DNA from: Welwitschia mirabilis
Lineage: Eukaryota > Gnetophyta > Gnetopsida > Welwitschiales
Assembly (NCBI GenBank): GCA_051453625.1
Contig: JBOZIK010000001.1
Span: forward strand, 27,397,063-27,461,062
DNA: 64,000 nt
Direction of reading: 5' to 3'
This document shows, in pieces, positions 60,710-64,000 of this stretch. The notes beneath the pieces are model-generated. The model ran no database searches, had not been told where the DNA came from, and saw only the letters and a program-made list of their open reading frames with translations. The stretch's first letter is position 1, and each line of letters begins with the position of its first letter. The translations under genes and the position numbers were made by a program.

Positions 60710-60773
<64 letters not shown>

Positions 60774-60775
60774 CA
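60053..60775 (+). mobile_element. CpG-rich LTR-like block with GACGTC palindromes and microsatellite
   Basis: From 60053 to about 60420 a phrase close to CTGGGACGTCCG recurs about a dozen times, alternating with ACTGTGAATTCG- and CCTGTATACGG-like phrases. CpG sites are common here but rare elsewhere in the window. A TATA-type box (GCTTATATATATTCC) lies at about 60519-60533. The block ends in (CT)15 (60714-60743) and (AT)14 (60744-60772). Arrays of short palindromes are known in plant LTRs, so I read this as a solo or truncated LTR inserted in E. Its left end is in the gap and no coding region is visible. Confidence 0.55.
60519..60533 (+). promoter_or_regulatory. Putative TATA box in the CpG-rich block
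   Basis: GCTTATATATATTCC, about 100 bases after the palindrome array. Position and sequence fit an LTR promoter; inference only. Confidence 0.45.
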
Positions 60776-61089
60776 AAACAACATTCTACATAACTAGACA
60801 TTCCAAAAGACAAAGGTAAAAGATATAAGATTAAGATAGAAAAAAACAATCTTAAATAATCTAAGAACTTTTCACCATTGAAAAAACCATAAAAAATAGA
60901 TCATCTTCTTCAATTAATGTTTATGGACATGTGAATGTCCTAAAAATGGGTGAATCTAATCTCAACACTAAAATGCCCAAGTCAAAAGACTAGTTATAAA
61001 AATAAATACATAAATCATGTTTGGAAGATGATAAAGTAGTGTTATAATAATCTTTCAAAGATAAAGGATAAGAGAAAATTCAAACAATT

Positions 61090-63700
61090 TACTCATGAAA
61101 TTCAAATTTTACCCATTTATTTCCTGTAATTCTTAAGTAGTCAAGTCATAAATTTCAACAGAGTCATAAAATGTATTTTCTTAAAATAATAAAAAATAAA
61201 AATCATTATTTTATTAATTTTCATCCTGATCATCGTCTAGATGATAGAGAAGATGACAGAGGTATAGAAACAAAAAATTATTAGAAACACAGAAATTTAT
61301 GAAAAAACTAGAAAATTTAACAAGCTTGATTATCGTCCACCTTGTCATGGGGATGATATAGGAGATGACATATTATTAATAGAGAGAAGAAAACATAGAA
61401 ACTATAAATTGAAACAAAATTCAAAAATAGAAGATAAAAATAGAGAATCAGAAGTATCATGAAAACTAAAAATAAAATAAAGGTCAACAAATTTTATTTA
61501 ATTTTTAGAATCTAACTCACACTTTTAAAGAAAATAATAAAGTAAAAGAAACATGATTTCAAGATTTTTAAAAAAATAAGGTCCAAACCAAATATTTACC
61601 AATTGATAAAACATGAAAGATATGCAATCATTTTTTAGTAAAATCAATTGCAAGAAAAGAAAGTAAAAAGATAATACCTTAATAGCATAATTTTTAGAAT
61701 TTAGATAAGAGATAAAAGAATGATAAGTATCATTTAAAAATGATCTCTTAGGAAAATTTTCAGTATGTTGGTCATCATTGTAAAAGATATGTAAAAAGGG
61801 ATTCAAAGAAAGTTTTCAATATGAATTTTAAGGATCTTTAAAATGTTTTCTATCATTTGATTTAGAACATGGATTCTTAAGGCGAAAACAAGGATTTTTT
61901 AATTTTGCATAAGTACATCACAATTTGTTTCCATAAGAATTAATATAAGAGACAAGAAATTCATACAACTCTTGGAAAAACAATCTCTTATCAAACTCAT
62001 GATATGAAGGCTTTGAAACATAGATTGCATTCAGAGCTTAATATTGAATATGAAAGGATTTATTTAAGATCCAAGAATTTGTAAGAAACTTCTTAGGATA
62101 AAAAATTAAGATAGGTTTAACGTACCTAAGAATCTCTTTAACATTTAATTTCAAACATGGACTGTGATCAAGAAGATATGGTTTTTCCCAATTAAGAGTT
62201 CTAAGGTATTGCAAATTTTATTTTGAAAAAGAATGGTTAATGGAAGCACATGGTAGAATTGACTTTGCAAATGAGGAAAATATTTTTTTTCTCACATGAA
62301 GTTATCAAAGGAAGAGGTTGGAAGATTTTTGAATTCAAGTCAAGATGATGTGATTCATTACATTCAAGGACAAGAATGTGATTTGAAGAGGTACTTATTT
62401 GAATACTTTATTTATTGATTATATCTCCATCTTATTTATGATTGATAATTTATTACTTTTCATTTTGTTAAGGATTATTGTTCTTTTCTAAGTTAGTGGA
62501 TTTCTTAAAAATATTATTATAATGATTGTAGAAAGAAACCTCTCGTTATTTGATGAAAGAAATTCTAATATTTCTTGGTTTGATTCCTATTTCTCTCTAA
62601 ATAGCTCCATTAAATCTAAACTATAATCCACATTTGACTTAAGTTAATTATTTTCCATTAATTCTATTTCAATTCTTATCTCCATTAATTTCAAAATTTG
62701 AATCTCATATATTGGTAGAACTCCTTCATCTTTACAAAACATGTGAAAGTTTAGGATATGATCTAAGATTTCAATATTATCTTCTTCTTCATTTTCTTCA
62801 CTATTCTTATTATTTTGTTACATGTTTCTTTTATTAGAAGGGAAAATGTAATCATCATTTCTATCATATATTAAAGAATTTTTATATTTCTCATGAATGC
62901 ATTCTTCATCTAGTAAATGATTTTCAAACACCTCAACATCATCATAGCCATCCTCATCTTTATTGTTGAAAGATATAGTTGAATTATCATTATCTTTCCT
63001 TGGCTCATCTTTTAATATTTTATTCTTAACTTGGAAGCAAGGATCATAATCATTAATTCCTAAGTTATTTTCATTTTCCTCAAGGTAAGATGTAAAAGGA
63101 TAGGTTTGAGGATTTTGCATTTGAAGAGATAGGATATTTTGTTTAAGAATTAAAATTAATTTTTTTAATTTTTTATTGATATTTTCTATGTGTTTATTGT
63201 TATCTTCTTGGTTCTTTACTATGTCCCTAAATTTTCCTATTGGATCATTTTTCTTTTTTGTAATAGTTTATGGGAGATGGGTGGGATGGGTGAAAATTAT
63301 TATATGAAGTTGAATCTCTAAGATTTTTACCATTAGTTTTATATGACTTTTAAAAATAAAAGGAGGAATAATAAGGTGGTTGAAAAGAGGAATGGGTCCT
63401 ATCTCTAATCTCAACATTTTTTTATATTAGCCTTTCTTTTTCTGCAAAAATCTCTTTAAGTGTTTTCTTACCATCCTTCTTAGATTCTTTTCTCCTCTTT
63501 TTAGTAAGAATTTTCCCAAGTGTTTTATTACCATTATCCTCAGAATCATTTTTACACCTTTCAAAAAAAAACTATGTATATGGGTTATTCTATCACTATA
63601 CATTTTTTAGAAGAATGGGAATAAGAGAATCTTACTTCAAGATGAAGGTAGGTGCTTAGAAATAATTGAGTTTTAAAAATTAAATGAGCTTAGAAAAAAA
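61090..63700 (-). pseudogene. Decayed internal ORF of element E
   Basis: The minus strand reads a Lys-rich helical segment (about 63240-63130), then 100 open codons at 63120-62818: MQNPQTYPFTSYLEENENN, DEDGYDDVEVFENHLLDEE and DDYIFPSNKRNM, strongly acidic. An EENEEEDNIEILDHILNFH segment follows. Two ~60-residue repeats follow: one with FDKRLFFQELYEFLVSYIN (about 62010-61920), one at 61806-61680 with FPKRSFLNDTYHSFISYLN. MFYQLVNIWFGPYFF ends this part at about 61610. The integrase tail (FYDSVEIYDL, LQEING) is at about 61180-61090. It is homologous to element A, in the same order. Function unknown. Confidence 0.7.
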
Positions 63701-64000
63701 TAATGTATGCATCTATAATTTGTGTTCCTATCCTCTTTTAATACTTTCTTCTGTCAATAGTCCCCTTTTTCTGATAAGCCTTTTTTTGGATTGAACTTAT
63801 TACGATTCCTGCAAACAAAGAATAATAGAAAAAAATTAAAAATAACATTGTCATCCTATCTATCGTGGGGATGATAGAAGGAATGACACACACATAGAAC
63901 AGAAAAAATAGAAAGAGAACTGTAACCAAAATAGAAAGTGGAAAACACAGAAAATAGAACTGTCATCCATCTAGTCATCTAGATGTCACAACAGAAAATA

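Larger units (their letters stand above)
54995..64000 (-). mobile_element. Athila-like LTR retrotransposon E, 5' part outside the window
   Basis: The 3' LTR (54995-55035 plus 57848-58787, split by a copia element) is followed by a polypurine tract and an interior reading on the minus strand up to the window end. The interior shares the acidic region, the K[KR][LS]FF repeats, the FYQLVNIWFG block and the integrase tail with A. No RT or integrase core is seen in the sequenced part. It is interrupted by a CpG-rich LTR-like block and gaps at 58484-58568 and 59436-60052. Confidence 0.8.

Noticed and set aside
60714-60772. CT/AT microsatellite as a functional promoter element
   Set aside because: Simple repeats of this kind are common and nothing besides position supports a role.

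Overview
The window is gene-poor, AT-rich nuclear DNA from a flowering plant. I cannot name the species. The evidence is plant LTR-retrotransposon lineages (Athila-like Ty3/gypsy primed by tRNA-Asp, Sirevirus-like Ty1/copia primed by initiator tRNA-Met), a CACTA transposase relic, and two decayed plant genes (DUF547 family and spermidine synthase). No intact protein-coding gene, tRNA or rRNA was found. Every coding region carries stops and frameshifts, many of them apparent C-to-T or G-to-A changes. The window is a draft scaffold with about fifteen N runs.

Layout. 1-199 is the end of a plus-strand Athila LTR. 3145-11807 is Athila element A (minus strand, perfect duplication TGTCT, pol mostly missing). 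11813-16310 is old repeat-like sequence. 16557-19293 holds three tandem copies of an intronless DUF547 pseudogene, followed at 19800-20341 by an intronless spermidine synthase pseudogene on the same (minus) strand.

21863-52809 is best read as one Sirevirus insertion, D (minus strand, ATTAC duplicated on both outer edges). It was later broken by two Athila insertions. B (22076-35678, minus) sits in D's 3' LTR and carries an internal tandem duplication of 5' UTR-gag-protease-RT start. C (40660-47599, plus, duplication ATGTC) sits inside D's RNase H. D also keeps a separate ORF downstream of pol, where Sireviruses carry an envelope-like gene. Part of D's 3' LTR region contains a foreign gag fragment and a 695-base gap.

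52960-53770 is a CACTA (TNP2-type) transposase relic. 54353-64000 holds an Athila LTR fragment and then Athila element E (minus, running off the window). E's 3' LTR was hit by a 2.8-kb gag-only copia element (55036-57847), and its interior contains a CpG-rich LTR-like block of short GACGTC palindromes (60053-60775).

None of these elements looks able to move alone. A, C and E share LTR, priming site, a short conserved coding block and the integrase tail with B, but lack RT and most of integrase, so they look like a non-autonomous sublineage that depended on B-like relatives. The layers suggest successive waves: CACTA and host retrocopies, then Sirevirus D, then Athila B and C, with the gag-only copia landing in E later than E itself.
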